The notes beneath the pieces are model-generated. The model had not been told where the DNA came from. It did no database searches and worked only from the letters and a program-made list of their open reading frames with translations. Made by a program: the position numbers and the translations under genes. A stretch of DNA of 64,000 nucleotides, taken from CAYXLI01 sp964464925 (GTDB lineage Bacteria; Acidobacteriota; Terriglobia; Bryobacterales; Bryobacteraceae). Position 1 is the first letter of the stretch. The number at the start of each line of letters is the position of its first letter. Shown piece by piece: positions 54,855-63,672 of the stretch. The stretch spans positions 1 to 64,000 of the forward strand of contig CAYXLI010000004.1 of NCBI GenBank assembly GCA_964464925.1, read 5' to 3'.

Positions 54855-56390
54855 CTAGTGGGCGGCAGCCGCGGCACCCTGCCTGGCCCTCACTCTTTTG
54901 AGGGCAAAAACCAGCGGAACACAAACAAAACAAACGAGCGCCAGGTAGCGCAGGTCGTCGATGTAGGCCCATAGCGTCGCCTGCTGATTCGCCAGGTTGT
55001 TGAGCATGCCCCAGGCACGGTCGGCCGTTCCCAACTTACCCTGCAAAGCCTGTAATCGCTCCTGTACCGTCAACCGGTCTGCGCCCAGGTGCCCGATCAG
55101 TTCGGACCGGTGAACTTGTTGGTGCCGGGAGATCAGCGTATTCACCACCGAAATCCCGATCCCCCCTCCGATGTTCCGCAGCAGATTGTACAGGCCGCTC
55201 GCGTTCCCGATCTGCTCGTTCTTCAGCGTTCCCATCGCGCTGGTCGACAAAGGCACAAACACCATGCCGGAAGCACAGCCGCTGATGATAATCGGCCACA
55301 GCAGCGAGGTCGGCGAGATATCCAGCGTCAGCCCGGCCATCCATAGGCTGGTGATCCCGAACAGCGCGAACCCGATCGCGATCAGAAAACGGTTGTCGAT
55401 CCGGCTGGTGAGATACCCGATCACCGGCATGATCAGGATGGCCCCTATCCCGCGCGGGCTCACCGCCAGACCCGCCGCGCTCGCCGGGTAACCAAGCAGC
55501 GTCTGGTAGAAAAGCGGCAGAATGGTCACGATGCCGTAAATTACCCCGCCGAAGAGGCCGATCATCAGGCAACCGAGCGCGAAGTTACGGTTCTTGAACA
55601 CCCGCAGGTCGACAATGGGATTGTCAATCGTGAGTTGCCGGTAAAGGAACCAGACAAACGTCACGGCGAGGACCACGGCAAGTGAACGAATCAGATTCGA
55701 CGCAAGCCAGTCTTCCTCCTGTCCCTTATCGAGGATGATCTGAAGCGCGCCCAGCCAGAGCGTTAACAGCCCCAGCCCTATGCCATCCAGCCGGCCGGGT
55801 TTCGCGTCGCGGATATAGTCTGGATCCCGAATGAAGCGCGAAATCATCATCGTCGCCGCGATACCAACCGGGATGTTGATATAAAATGCCCACCGCCAGG
55901 AATAGTTGTCCGTCAGCCAGCCGCCCAGGGTTGGACCAAGCACCGGAGCCACGACCACGCCGAGCGCAAACACAGCCATTGCAGATCCACGCTTTTGCGG
56001 AGGAAAACTCTCCAGCAGGATCGCCTGTGAGAGTGGTTGTAACGCGCCCCCGCCCGCGCCTTGTAGAGCCCGGGCAAACAGAATCATTCCGAGGCCCGTC
56101 GCCGCTCCGCACAGAAACGAACTTGCGGTGAAGACGACGATGCAGAACAGTAGGAACCGCTTTCGTCCGAAGCGCAACGCAAACCATGTACTTGCGGGCA
56201 GCACGATGGCGTTCGCCACCAGATAGCTGGTCAGGACCCAAGTCGCTTCGTCGGTGCTGGCCGAAAGACTGCCGGCAATGTGCGGAAGCGCGACTGCCGC
56301 AATCGAGGTGTCGAGCACCTCCATGAAAGTCGCCAGCATCACCGAGACAGCAATCAGCCAGGGGTTAATGTGCGGTTCCGGATCGGCCAT
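54855..56390 (-). CDS. DHA2-family MFS multidrug exporter (EmrB/QacA type)
   Basis: A protein of 511 residues with about 14 membrane helices. Typical DHA2 motifs are MEVLDTSIAAVALPHIAG in helix 1, ATWVLTSYLVANAIVLPAS, motif A-like FGRKRFLLF, and motif C PVLGPTLGGWLTDNYSWRW. It should export drugs or other hydrophobic compounds using the proton gradient. No EmrA-like adaptor gene lies beside it. It follows the aminotransferase by 34 bases on the same strand. Confidence 0.95.
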   Translation of the reverse strand: MADPEPHINPWLIAVSVMLATFMEVLDTSIAAVALPHIAGSLSASTDEATWVLTSYLVANAIVLPASTWFALRFGRKRFLLFCIVVFTASSFLCGAATGLGMILFARALQGAGGGALQPLSQAILLESFPPQKRGSAMAVFALGVVVAPVLGPTLGGWLTDNYSWRWAFYINIPVGIAATMMISRFIRDPDYIRDAKPGRLDGIGLGLLTLWLGALQIILDKGQEEDWLASNLIRSLAVVLAVTFVWFLYRQLTIDNPIVDLRVFKNRNFALGCLMIGLFGGVIYGIVTILPLFYQTLLGYPASAAGLAVSPRGIGAILIMPVIGYLTSRIDNRFLIAIGFALFGITSLWMAGLTLDISPTSLLWPIIISGCASGMVFVPLSTSAMGTLKNEQIGNASGLYNLLRNIGGGIGISVVNTLISRHQQVHRSELIGHLGADRLTVQERLQALQGKLGTADRAWGMLNNLANQQATLWAYIDDLRYLALVCFVCVPLVFALKRVRARQGAAAAAH

Positions 56391-56424
56391 ACCCTTGGTA
56401 GATGCGGTACGCCCGCAACTGGTA

Positions 56425-57588
56425 CTAAGAACCGGCTATATGCAGGCGGATGCGCCGTACGGCTTCCATCAGGTTCTCGTATGAGTTGGCGTAACTGAAG
56501 CGCAGGTAGCCCTCGCCATAGGAGCCGAAACTCGTGCCCGACAGGCACGCGACCCCTGCCTCGGCCAGCAGTTCGTCCGCAAGTCGCTTCGACGTCTTCC
56601 CGGTCCCGGTGATATTCGGGAATGCATAGAAGGCGCCTTCCGGACGTGCGCAGCGGAATCCCGGAATATCGTTCAGCCCATCGCAGAATGCGTCCCGGCG
56701 GCGCCGGAACTCACGCACCATGTTCTCCGCCTCAGTCTGCGGACCCTGCAGTGCGGCCATCCCTGCGCGCTGCGTGAAGCTCGCGGTACATGAATTGGAA
56801 TTCACCATCAGTTTGTTCACCGCCTCCACCAGCCACGGCGGCATCACGCCGTACCCCAGCCGCCAACCCGTCATCGAATAAGTCTTCGAGAATCCGTCGA
56901 GGATCACCGTCTTTTCCAGCATTCCCGGAAAGGATGTGATCGAGACCGGCGCATCCCCGTAATAAATGCGCGAGTAAATTTCATCCGACAGCACCACGAC
57001 ATCGCGGTCGCGCAGCAGGCTCGCAATTTCCTGCATATCCGCAGCCGGAATCACACCGCCGGTCGGATTCTGCGGCGAATTCAAAATCACCATCTTGGTC
57101 CGATTCGATAGCGATTTTCGAAACACGTCCAGATCGAACGAAAAACTGCGCGATTCAATCAGCGGAATGGGCACTGGCTTCGCGTTCAGGAACCGGATCA
57201 TCGATTCGTAAATGGGAAATCCCGGGTTGGGATAGATGACCTCGTCGCCTTCCTCCAGCAGCGCCATCATCGGAAAAAAGATGATCGGCTTACCGCCAGG
57301 AACCACGCAAACATGCTCCGGACCCACCGGGATCCCGCGTGTCGCGCTGACATGTTCCGCTATCGCCTGCCGGAACTCCGGATATCCCTGCGTTGGCCCG
57401 TAATGCGTCCAACCCTGATCCATCGCCTGCTTCGCCGCGTCGATAACATGCCGCGGCGTCTCGAAATCGGGCTCGCCGATTTCGCAGTGAATAATGTGCC
57501 GCCCCTGAGCTTCCAGCGCGCGGGCACGCACCAAGACTTCAAACGCAGTCTCGATGAGAATGCGGTCCATGCGGGAGGCAAGTTTCAT
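56425..57588 (-). CDS. PLP-dependent class I/II aminotransferase
   Basis: A protein of 387 residues of the aspartate aminotransferase fold type I. The cofactor Lys is in DGFSKTYSMTGWRLGY; Asn-Pro-Thr-Gly (SPQNPTGGV), Asp-x-Tyr (SDEIYSRIYY) and the substrate Arg in YLRFSYANS are present. It resembles the broad-range AspC/AlaC-like group. The start overlaps the stop of the DUF35 gene (ATGA). Confidence 0.94.
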   Translation of the reverse strand: MKLASRMDRILIETAFEVLVRARALEAQGRHIIHCEIGEPDFETPRHVIDAAKQAMDQGWTHYGPTQGYPEFRQAIAEHVSATRGIPVGPEHVCVVPGGKPIIFFPMMALLEEGDEVIYPNPGFPIYESMIRFLNAKPVPIPLIESRSFSFDLDVFRKSLSNRTKMVILNSPQNPTGGVIPAADMQEIASLLRDRDVVVLSDEIYSRIYYGDAPVSITSFPGMLEKTVILDGFSKTYSMTGWRLGYGVMPPWLVEAVNKLMVNSNSCTASFTQRAGMAALQGPQTEAENMVREFRRRRDAFCDGLNDIPGFRCARPEGAFYAFPNITGTGKTSKRLADELLAEAGVACLSGTSFGSYGEGYLRFSYANSYENLMEAVRRIRLHIAGS

Positions 57589-57788
57589 TGTTTTGAGAAG
57601 AAAGGTACTCCGTTCCGTTCGTCTTTCAGGATCACTTCGTCGTCCACCGCCAAGCGTTCGCCCACGGTGCGGCCGGTCACGCGTGTTCCGTTCGCAAGTG
57701 TAACGATGACGAGCTGATATGGCACGTCCGCCTGGAAGGCTTCGGGCGCCGAGTGCACCACTGTTTCGGTATAAACAACGCCTTTCAC
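57585..57788 (-). CDS. Short DUF35 OB-fold protein
   Basis: A protein of 67 residues, GTG start overlapping the thiolase stop (GTGA). The sequence VVYTETVVHSAPEAFQADVPYQLVIVTLANGTRVTGRTV is the OB-fold part of DUF35 (ChsH2-like) proteins, which are obligate partners of SCPx-type thiolases and lyases. The N-terminal zinc ribbon usual in DUF35 proteins is missing, so the protein is about half the usual length. Position between thiolase and aminotransferase supports a partner role. Confidence 0.82.
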   Translation of the reverse strand: MKGVVYTETVVHSAPEAFQADVPYQLVIVTLANGTRVTGRTVGERLAVDDEVILKDERNGVPFFSKQ

Positions 57789-58948
57789 TTTACACCCCCC
57801 AGGATCGTCACAACCGCCGTCGCGCCGGAGCCGCCAAGATTCTGCGCAAGCCCTATTTCATTGCGCTTCACCTGCCGCTCACCCGCTTCGCTTCGAATCT
57901 GCAGAACCACATCGCAGATCTGCGCCACACCCGTCGCCCCAACGGGATGCCCTTTTGATTTCAGCCCGCCGCTCGTATTCACCGGCTTTTCTCCATTCGC
58001 GCAGGTTGCGCCTTCCAGCGTGTAGAACCCTCCCCTGCCCTTCTGGACGAAGCCGAGATCCTCGATCGCAACAATCTCGGCGATCGTGAAGCAGTCATGC
58101 ACCTCGGCGAACTGAATATCTTTCGCGGTCAGACCCGCCATCTTGTATGCTTTCTCGCCTGCCGTCCGCACCGCATCGAAGGTCGTAATGTCAGCCTTCT
58201 GATCCAACGCAAGGTAGTCGCTCGTCTGCGCGATGCCAAGGACACGCACCGCCTTGTCGGTAAATTCGTGAGCCCGCTCCAGAGGCGCCAGCAACGCTGC
58301 GGCCGCGCCGTCACTCACCAGCGAACAATCGTAAACCGTGAGCGGCTCCGAGATCGGTTTGCCGTTCAGAGCCTGTTCGAGCGTAATCACTTTCCTCATG
58401 TGCGCGTCCGGATTCTTCGCTCCGTTCGCATGGTTTTTCACGGCCACCGCAGCCAGATGCTCTCGCGTCGTGCCGTACTGGAACATGTGGCGCCTTGCGA
58501 TCATCGCGAACAGTGCCGGAAACGTCGCACCGGCCTTCGCTTCCGTGGAGCAGTCGCCCGCCATTGCCAGAATTTCAGCCACGCGCGGGGTCTGCTGCGA
58601 GGTCATCTTCTCCACTCCGGTCACGAGCACCACGTCGTGAACCCCAGCGGCCACCGCGTTATGCGCATGGAAGAAAGCCGTTCCGGAGGACGCGCACGCC
58701 CCTTCAAAACGAGTCATGGGAATGCCGCGCAAGCCCAGGCCGGTTCCCACATACGGCGCAAGATGGCTTTGCCCCACAAACGACGGCCCGGCGAAGTTGC
58801 CAAGGTAGAAAGCGTCTACCTGCTTTGGTTCAACATGTGCGTTTTTCAGGGCTTTTTCGGAAGCTTGCACCGCCAGCGAGCGCAAATCCTGGTCAGGAAA
58901 AGCGCCGAACGGAGTCTTGCCGATGCCGATCACAGCGACAGGTCTCAT
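57785..58948 (-). CDS. Thiolase-family protein, SCPx/lipid-transfer type
   Basis: A protein of 387 residues with the acylated Cys in EGACASSGTA, and the catalytic His pairs in VHDCFTIAE and SGGLKSKGHPVGATG. The HDCF and GHP motifs place it with the SCPx-like non-decarboxylative group, acting on acyl-CoA chains, usually in complex with a DUF35 protein, here encoded next. It lies 67 bases downstream of tRNA-Thr on the same strand. Confidence 0.93.
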   Translation of the reverse strand: MRPVAVIGIGKTPFGAFPDQDLRSLAVQASEKALKNAHVEPKQVDAFYLGNFAGPSFVGQSHLAPYVGTGLGLRGIPMTRFEGACASSGTAFFHAHNAVAAGVHDVVLVTGVEKMTSQQTPRVAEILAMAGDCSTEAKAGATFPALFAMIARRHMFQYGTTREHLAAVAVKNHANGAKNPDAHMRKVITLEQALNGKPISEPLTVYDCSLVSDGAAAALLAPLERAHEFTDKAVRVLGIAQTSDYLALDQKADITTFDAVRTAGEKAYKMAGLTAKDIQFAEVHDCFTIAEIVAIEDLGFVQKGRGGFYTLEGATCANGEKPVNTSGGLKSKGHPVGATGVAQICDVVLQIRSEAGERQVKRNEIGLAQNLGGSGATAVVTILGGVK

Positions 58949-59015
58949 TTCTTCATCATCCTACATAGAGCCGGAAAGGCGGTGACAATCACCGGATCAG
59001 GGGGAGGAAAGGGAG

Positions 59016-59091
<76 letters not shown>

Positions 59092-59118
59092 CTGTCTTCG
59101 ATTAAACCACAAACGTTC

Positions 59119-59207
59119 TGGTGGACGGGGAAGGATTCGAACCTTCGTACCTCGCAAGGAGGGACAGATTTACAGTCTGTTGGCTTTAACCACTCACCCA
59201 CCCGTCC
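59119..59207 (-). tRNA. tRNA-Tyr (anticodon GTA)
   Basis: The acceptor stem GGACGGG/CCCGTCC, the anticodon loop CTGTAAA and a long variable arm (class II) are typical of bacterial tRNA-Tyr, with CCA encoded at 59119-59121. The T-arm is AAGGTTCGAATCCTT. It lies 27 bases upstream of tRNA-Thr on the same strand, so both are probably one transcript. Confidence 0.95.
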
Positions 59208-59231
59208 AGGCTATTTGTGATTGTGCTGCTG

Positions 59232-59277
59232 ACGACTTGCGCAGGCAGTAACGATTAATTAGTTTAGCACAAGTCGT
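59232..59277. repeat. Inverted repeat upstream of the tRNA genes
   Basis: ACGACTTGCGC (59232-59242) and GCACAAGTCGT (59267-59277) are inverted copies with one mismatch (wobble in RNA), separated by 24 AT-rich bases containing ATTAATTA-like sequence. The repeat ends 25 bases upstream of the tRNA-Tyr 5' end. It could be an operator, a structured leader or the trace of an insertion. Confidence 0.5.
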
Positions 59278-59329
59278 CGTTCTATGACAGGCTGGTGAAG
59301 CGAAATAATCGCGCCAAAGTAAGAAGTCC

Positions 59330-59376
59330 GGCGGCCCGGAGCACGCCCTCTTATAGGAGGGCGCCTGCGGGCCGCC
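59330..59376 (-). terminator. Nested hairpin after the propeller-protein gene
   Basis: The outer arms GGCGGCCCG/CGGGCCGCC enclose a second hairpin CGCCCTC/GAGGGCG with a six-base loop. It lies 20 bases past the stop of the 692-residue protein on the minus strand. There is no U-run, so it may be a stabilising 3' structure or a factor-dependent terminator. Confidence 0.5.
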
Positions 59377-59395
59377 AGACACAGGATTCGAACCG

Positions 59396-61474
59396 CTACT
59401 GCACGGTGAACGTGTTTGCGCTCGACCCCGTCATGGCCGATTCCCCATTGGCTGTCAATACGCGAACGGTACGCGCTCCCTTCGCAGCATTTGCCGCGAT
59501 GGAAATCGTTGCTGTTACGGCTGTTCCAGTCCCATTCACTTGCACATTGGACACGGTGAAAGCCGGATCGCCGCCCATATTCGGTCCATGTCCGTTGTCA
59601 TTCCCATTGCCTCTACCGGGAACATTCGAGGGATTGATAAACGCGATTCCCGTGGCTCCCGCCAGATTCGTTCCAGCAATTGTGAAAGCAAGGTTTGTGG
59701 TTCCTGCGCTGGCCGATGTCGGCGTAACCGAAGTGATCACGGGCGTATTGGCGCCGCGGTCGCGGTCCCCATGATCATCGTGGTCCTCGCCTTCATTCTC
59801 GTTTTCAGAGCGGACCCCGTTCAGTCGATCCGTCACGCTGTTGCTATTCAGATCGATCAACGAGATATTCCCGCTGCCTTCGTTGACGGTCACCAAAAGC
59901 TTATCCGTCGTGTCGATGGCAAGAGCACGAGTTCCAATGTCGGAGCGGATTGAGGTTGTCGACTGTAGCGTTCCAGTCGGGGTGAGTTTTAACGCGATCA
60001 CGGTGCCTCCGGTCTGACTCGCCAGATACACCGTGTTCGTAGCCGCGTACACTGCGATATCGGAGGGACCGCCTGAGCGCTCTGGATTTACGTTCGGTAC
60101 CGGCGTGGTTGCCCCGCTCGTGAGGTTCAGCAGGTAAACGCGTGCATCCGTCGAGGTCGGCTCGGTGACGACGCCCCCAATGCCGGGAACAACCGCGATG
60201 GACTGCGGCCTGACATTCGATCCCAGATTCCAGGTCGCCGCCACAGTTTTGCCCGCGAGATCGATCACGCTGATCGTACCTGAAGACTGGTTCGTTACAT
60301 AGGCTCTCGTTGTATCGACCGCCACTCCTCGCGGTCCGCGGCCCACCGGAATGGTGGCCGTCACCTTCTGCGTCGGGACGTCGATTAGCGACACCGAATC
60401 ACTGTCCTGATTGACAACTACCGCAGTCGAGCCGGACAGGCCAAGAGCGGACGGACCACTGCCCACGGCGATTTCGGTCACCTTCGGCGTGCCCCCTCCG
60501 AATCCGGTGAGGAAAGCTACCTTTCCACTGTTTCGTTCGGCTATAACCGCGACTGCCGGGCTCGAGCCCGAAACGGCAATGGCCGCCGGAGAACTGCCCT
60601 GTGGCAGTGTGATCGTCTGGGTAACCTTCTTCTGTTTAAGATCGAGAACCCGAACCACATCGTCGTTCTCATCGGTGAGCAGCACGAGCTGCGTTCCAGG
60701 AGCCCAAGCCAGCGAAGCCAATTCGCGGTTTCTCGCGTGATTTTCCGAAGTGGGTCCTGATGGCCCTTGCCCCACGTTTGGCAGGATCACGATCTCCACG
60801 ACATTGCTTGTCTTGCCTGCCGCCGTCACCGCTACCTCCACACGGCCGGCGCCTGCCAGGGCGGGTACGAGTTGGATATTAATCTGCTGCAGGCCCTTGC
60901 AGCATGGCGCGTCGCCGGCAAACAGAACCGGGACCGGCACTCCTCCGACCGAGACCGTAGGAGCCGTGGAAAGGTTCAACCCTGTTGCAAACAGCGCCAG
61001 GTACGTGGGCTGGCCGTTCGTGGTTACGCTGAACGGCGGGCCGGCGAAAGTGACGGCGTTGAGCACCGCTGCATCCCTGGTACCGGCGCCATTCGACGCA
61101 AACACACCAGGTGTGGCGGTCGCACTGATCGCAATGTTGTTGCTGTAAGTACCCGCCGTCGATTGGACCGTGAGAGTCACTGATGCGCCGGCCGGTGTTG
61201 CCGGATCGAGCCGCGCATTGATCTGACGATCGGAAACATAGAACAGAAAGGCATCCTTTCCGCCCGCGGTCACCTTCGTTCCGCCCAGCGAAGTGGGCGG
61301 GTTGGAGACGTCCGTTGTGGATGCGGTCGTGGGTGAGAGGTTCCGGCCAATGATGCTGACGATCGAACCGGGAGCGATAGCGTCGGCATCGAGAAACGAA
61401 GCCGCATTCACTACGCGTTGGATTTGCGCGTTCATTGTCGCGCAACAAAGCAAGAGAAAAATAGCTATTTTCAT
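59396..61474 (-). CDS. Secreted Solibacter-type protein with YVTN beta-propeller and IPT/TIG-like domains
   Basis: A protein of 692 residues with a signal peptide (about 1-16; CCATMNAQ). Residues about 20-235 have the pattern NAASF, APGSIVSIIGRNLSP, PTSLGGTKVTAGGKDAFLFYVSDRQINARL known from Solibacter secreted proteins (TIGR03437-like). A YVTN-type propeller follows (about 250-545; GRGPRGVAVDTTRAYVTNQSSGTISVID). An acidic stretch ENENEGEDHDDHGDRDRG (about 560-577) could bind cations. An IPT/TIG-like beta domain ends the protein (about 580-692). It is probably extracellular and adhesive or structural; function unknown. Confidence 0.82.
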   Translation of the reverse strand: MKIAIFLLLCCATMNAQIQRVVNAASFLDADAIAPGSIVSIIGRNLSPTTASTTDVSNPPTSLGGTKVTAGGKDAFLFYVSDRQINARLDPATPAGASVTLTVQSTAGTYSNNIAISATATPGVFASNGAGTRDAAVLNAVTFAGPPFSVTTNGQPTYLALFATGLNLSTAPTVSVGGVPVPVLFAGDAPCCKGLQQINIQLVPALAGAGRVEVAVTAAGKTSNVVEIVILPNVGQGPSGPTSENHARNRELASLAWAPGTQLVLLTDENDDVVRVLDLKQKKVTQTITLPQGSSPAAIAVSGSSPAVAVIAERNSGKVAFLTGFGGGTPKVTEIAVGSGPSALGLSGSTAVVVNQDSDSVSLIDVPTQKVTATIPVGRGPRGVAVDTTRAYVTNQSSGTISVIDLAGKTVAATWNLGSNVRPQSIAVVPGIGGVVTEPTSTDARVYLLNLTSGATTPVPNVNPERSGGPSDIAVYAATNTVYLASQTGGTVIALKLTPTGTLQSTTSIRSDIGTRALAIDTTDKLLVTVNEGSGNISLIDLNSNSVTDRLNGVRSENENEGEDHDDHGDRDRGANTPVITSVTPTSASAGTTNLAFTIAGTNLAGATGIAFINPSNVPGRGNGNDNGHGPNMGGDPAFTVSNVQVNGTGTAVTATISIAANAAKGARTVRVLTANGESAMTGSSANTFTVQ

Positions 61475-61787
61475 AGACTTCCTCCAGGTGCTTGGACGCG
61501 GACTACCCCATTGTACTAGAACCAGCAGGACTAGAATTCGAGGATTTTACCTAACTCCACTATGAGCTTTCACTTAGAAGGCGAGATACGGTTTCGTGAG
61601 ACTAGCGGTGAGTGCAAGGAAAAATCGCGGTGCCCGAACCAGCTAAACCGGGCACCGCAGATGGTCTGCCTTCTGTGACGTATTCAACAGCTTGTAGAGT
61701 TGTCTTGTAACGGGGATAAGTCGCCAACCGTTATACACGCCGAAGTCTGCCCTGTTGCGCCTTTCCGCAGTGAGCATCTACCTAGTG
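61475..61787. other. Intergenic region of about 310 bases with one strong hairpin
   Basis: No gene was found here. It contains the start region of the minus-strand propeller gene (GGAGGAAGT just upstream of its ATG), a strong inverted repeat at 61627-61658, and the upstream region of the plus-strand DUF2127 gene. No tRNA or known RNA family was recognised. Confidence 0.6.
61616..61658 (-). terminator. Intrinsic terminator on the minus strand, no obvious gene upstream
   Basis: GCGGTGCCCG (61627-61636) and CGGGCACCGC (61649-61658) are perfect inverted repeats with a 12-base loop. Read on the minus strand they are followed by GATTTTTCC, the form of an intrinsic terminator. No minus-strand coding gene ends to the right of it; it stands 145 bases before the start codon of the propeller gene, so it may end a small RNA or act as a leader attenuator. 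Confidence 0.6.
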
Positions 61788-62309
61788 ATGAAGCGTGAGG
61801 AACTGAAGGAAACGGGTAAGAAGGCGGGCCTCCGGTCCATTGCGGTGCTCGAGGCGCTGAAGGGCATAGCGGTGCTGGCCCTCGGCTTGGGATTGCTGCA
61901 TTACTTGCACAGGGATGTAGGAGACGCAGCCGAGCGGCTGTTACGCCATTTGCATATGAATCCCGCCCGGCACTACGCGCGTGTCTTCCTCGAAGCTGCC
62001 TACCGTCTCAATGACGGCAATCTGTGGGGTATGGCCGCGGGCGCAGCGGCCTATTCCATCGTACGATTCATAGAAGCCTATGGGCTGTGGAACGCGCGCG
62101 TGTGGGCCGAATGGTTCGCACTCTTGTCAGGCTGTTTGTACTTGCCCTGGGAGGTTGTCGAGGTCGTCAAGCACGCCACCCCGATTCGGTGGGCGGTGCT
62201 CCTGGGAAACATCGCAATCGTGCTCTATATGGCTTATCTCCGTTGGAGCGAACAGGAACCTGCCCAACACAAAAATCCAGCCGGAGCCATTTCCCGCCTT
62301 GCCGGATAG
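61788..62309 (+). CDS. DUF2127-like membrane protein
   Basis: ATG 61788 gives 173 residues (MKREELKETG); a TTG start 11 codons upstream cannot be excluded, and neither has a clear ribosome site. Four membrane segments are seen: SIAVLEALKGIAVLALGLGLL in part, GMAAGAAAYSIVRFIEAYGLW, WFALLSGCLYLPWEVVEVV and AVLLGNIAIVLYMAYLRW. The pattern RFIEAYGLWNARVWAEWFA is typical of DUF2127 (YkoP-like) proteins. Function unknown. Confidence 0.82.
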   Translation: MKREELKETGKKAGLRSIAVLEALKGIAVLALGLGLLHYLHRDVGDAAERLLRHLHMNPARHYARVFLEAAYRLNDGNLWGMAAGAAAYSIVRFIEAYGLWNARVWAEWFALLSGCLYLPWEVVEVVKHATPIRWAVLLGNIAIVLYMAYLRWSEQEPAQHKNPAGAISRLAG

Positions 62310-62436
62310 TCCGGATAGTTGAGACCTAAGTACCATTTCTTTTTCTTTGCCCCGTAGGACGAAACCGTCGCAAAAGTCCTTGCAGAATGCAGATGTAACC
62401 CGTTACACTTATCAGAAAGAAACGTAGGAGTCTTTC

Positions 62437-62985
62437 GTGAACAGTCGTAAGGAAACTGTGTCTGCATTCTTGAAAAAATTCTCTCGAACGCTCTTGGCAA
62501 CTACTTGCCTGACCGTGGCGGGAGCCGCAGCATCCCAAGCGGCCGTCCTTACCGAATCGACCGATCTCAGTAATTCCGTTTCGTCGCCGACGATATTGGA
62601 TCCGAGCATAAATACGGTGATCGGGAACTTTTCGGATGGATCTCCGGCTAACTTCAACTTCGACCCGGCAGACTATTTCCAGTTTACCGGTCTCACACCA
62701 GGCTCGTCCTTTACTCTGAACTGGACCCCGAATGGGTACGTAACGCTAAGGGCGTATGACCCGGCCAACACCAGCACGCCGCTCATTGATTACACCAGTC
62801 CCAACGCTTCGACGTTCAATGGCACGGTTCCGAATAGTGGCGCGCTGACCGTGGGTGCAATCAACTCCGAAGGCATGGGCTTCCAGGTTTCGCTATCAGG
62901 CGTTCCGGAACCGGGTACTCTGAGTGTTACGGGACTTGCGCTCGCAGGCGCTCTGGCTCTCCGGCGGAAAAAGAAGAACAGTTAA
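62437..62985 (+). CDS. PEP-CTERM sorting-signal exported protein
   Basis: A protein of 182 residues starting at GTG behind GTAGGAG. A signal peptide (about 12-35; LLATTCLTVAGAAASQAA) is followed by a beta-rich domain (about 36-150) and the C-terminal PEP-CTERM signal VPEPGTLSVTGLALAGALALRRKKK. Such proteins are recognised by an exosortase and placed on the cell surface, usually with exopolysaccharide. No exosortase gene is in the window. Many Thr, Ser and Asn residues could be glycosylation sites. Confidence 0.9.
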   Translation: MNSRKETVSAFLKKFSRTLLATTCLTVAGAAASQAAVLTESTDLSNSVSSPTILDPSINTVIGNFSDGSPANFNFDPADYFQFTGLTPGSSFTLNWTPNGYVTLRAYDPANTSTPLIDYTSPNASTFNGTVPNSGALTVGAINSEGMGFQVSLSGVPEPGTLSVTGLALAGALALRRKKKNS

Positions 62986-62998
62986 GCTGTAGCTGCGT

Positions 62999-63664
62999 TT
63001 GTTCCAAATCTTCCAAATCCTCGAACCCTCCGAGCTGCAAAAATTATTGGCCGGGCTCCGATCCGCGTCCTTCGTGGACGGCAAGCTAACGGCACATGGA
63101 GCCGCTCGGAGGGCAAAAGACAACCTGCAATCGGAGCGCTCCGGAGCAGAGCCTACGGAACTCGACCAAGTAGTGCTGAACGCCCTCGGCCGCAGTGCCG
63201 GCTTTCAGGCATTCGCTCTCCCGAAAAGGCTTCTCCTCCCCACCTTTAGCCGCTACGACGTAGGCATGCAGTATGCAACTCATGTAGATAGCGCTCTCAT
63301 GGGAGGCACCAGCGGGGAGCAGGTTCGTTCGGATCTGGCGATGACTCTTTTCCTCAGCGAGCCGGACCAGTATGATGGCGGAGAATTGGTCATCGAACTC
63401 CCATTCGGCGAGCAGGAGATCAAGCTGCCGGCCGGTGAGGCCGTCGTTTATCCGGCGACCACCTTGCACCGTGTGAACCCTATCACCCGGGGAACACGGC
63501 TCGCCGCGATTGCTTGGATGCAAAGCGCAGTACCCGACGAGCGCTTGCGCGGGATCCTGTACGACCTCTCGAAGGCAATCCAGGAACTGGATGAAAACTC
63601 TCCTGCTGTCCCGAAACTGCTGAAGTGCTACCAAAACCTGCTGCGCCTTTCGGCTGAGATATAG
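62999..63664 (+). CDS. PiuC/PKHD-type Fe(II)/2-oxoglutarate hydroxylase
   Basis: A protein of 221 residues, TTG start 13 bases after the previous stop, without a strong ribosome site. The family is PKHD-type hydroxylases (PiuC/YbiX). Iron ligands are His and Asp in YATHVDSALMGG and the distal His in TTLHRVNPIT, with the 2-oxoglutarate Arg in TRGTRLAAIAWMQS. SDLAMTLFLSEPDQYDGGELVIE is the family core. The members are often tied to iron supply, but the substrate is unknown. Confidence 0.93.
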   Translation: MFQIFQILEPSELQKLLAGLRSASFVDGKLTAHGAARRAKDNLQSERSGAEPTELDQVVLNALGRSAGFQAFALPKRLLLPTFSRYDVGMQYATHVDSALMGGTSGEQVRSDLAMTLFLSEPDQYDGGELVIELPFGEQEIKLPAGEAVVYPATTLHRVNPITRGTRLAAIAWMQSAVPDERLRGILYDLSKAIQELDENSPAVPKLLKCYQNLLRLSAEI

Positions 63665-63672
63665 ATTTGGTT

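Noticed and set aside
59384..59394. GGATTCGAACC, identical to a tRNA T-arm, next to the nested hairpin
   Set aside because: No acceptor, anticodon or D-arm partner fits around it, and it abuts the stop codon of the propeller gene; probably chance, though a tRNA remnant cannot be fully excluded.
62365..62400. A possible sigma-54 promoter upstream of the PEP-CTERM gene (TCGCAA...CTTGCA)
   Set aside because: The spacing between the two boxes is one base too long and the -24 GG is missing.
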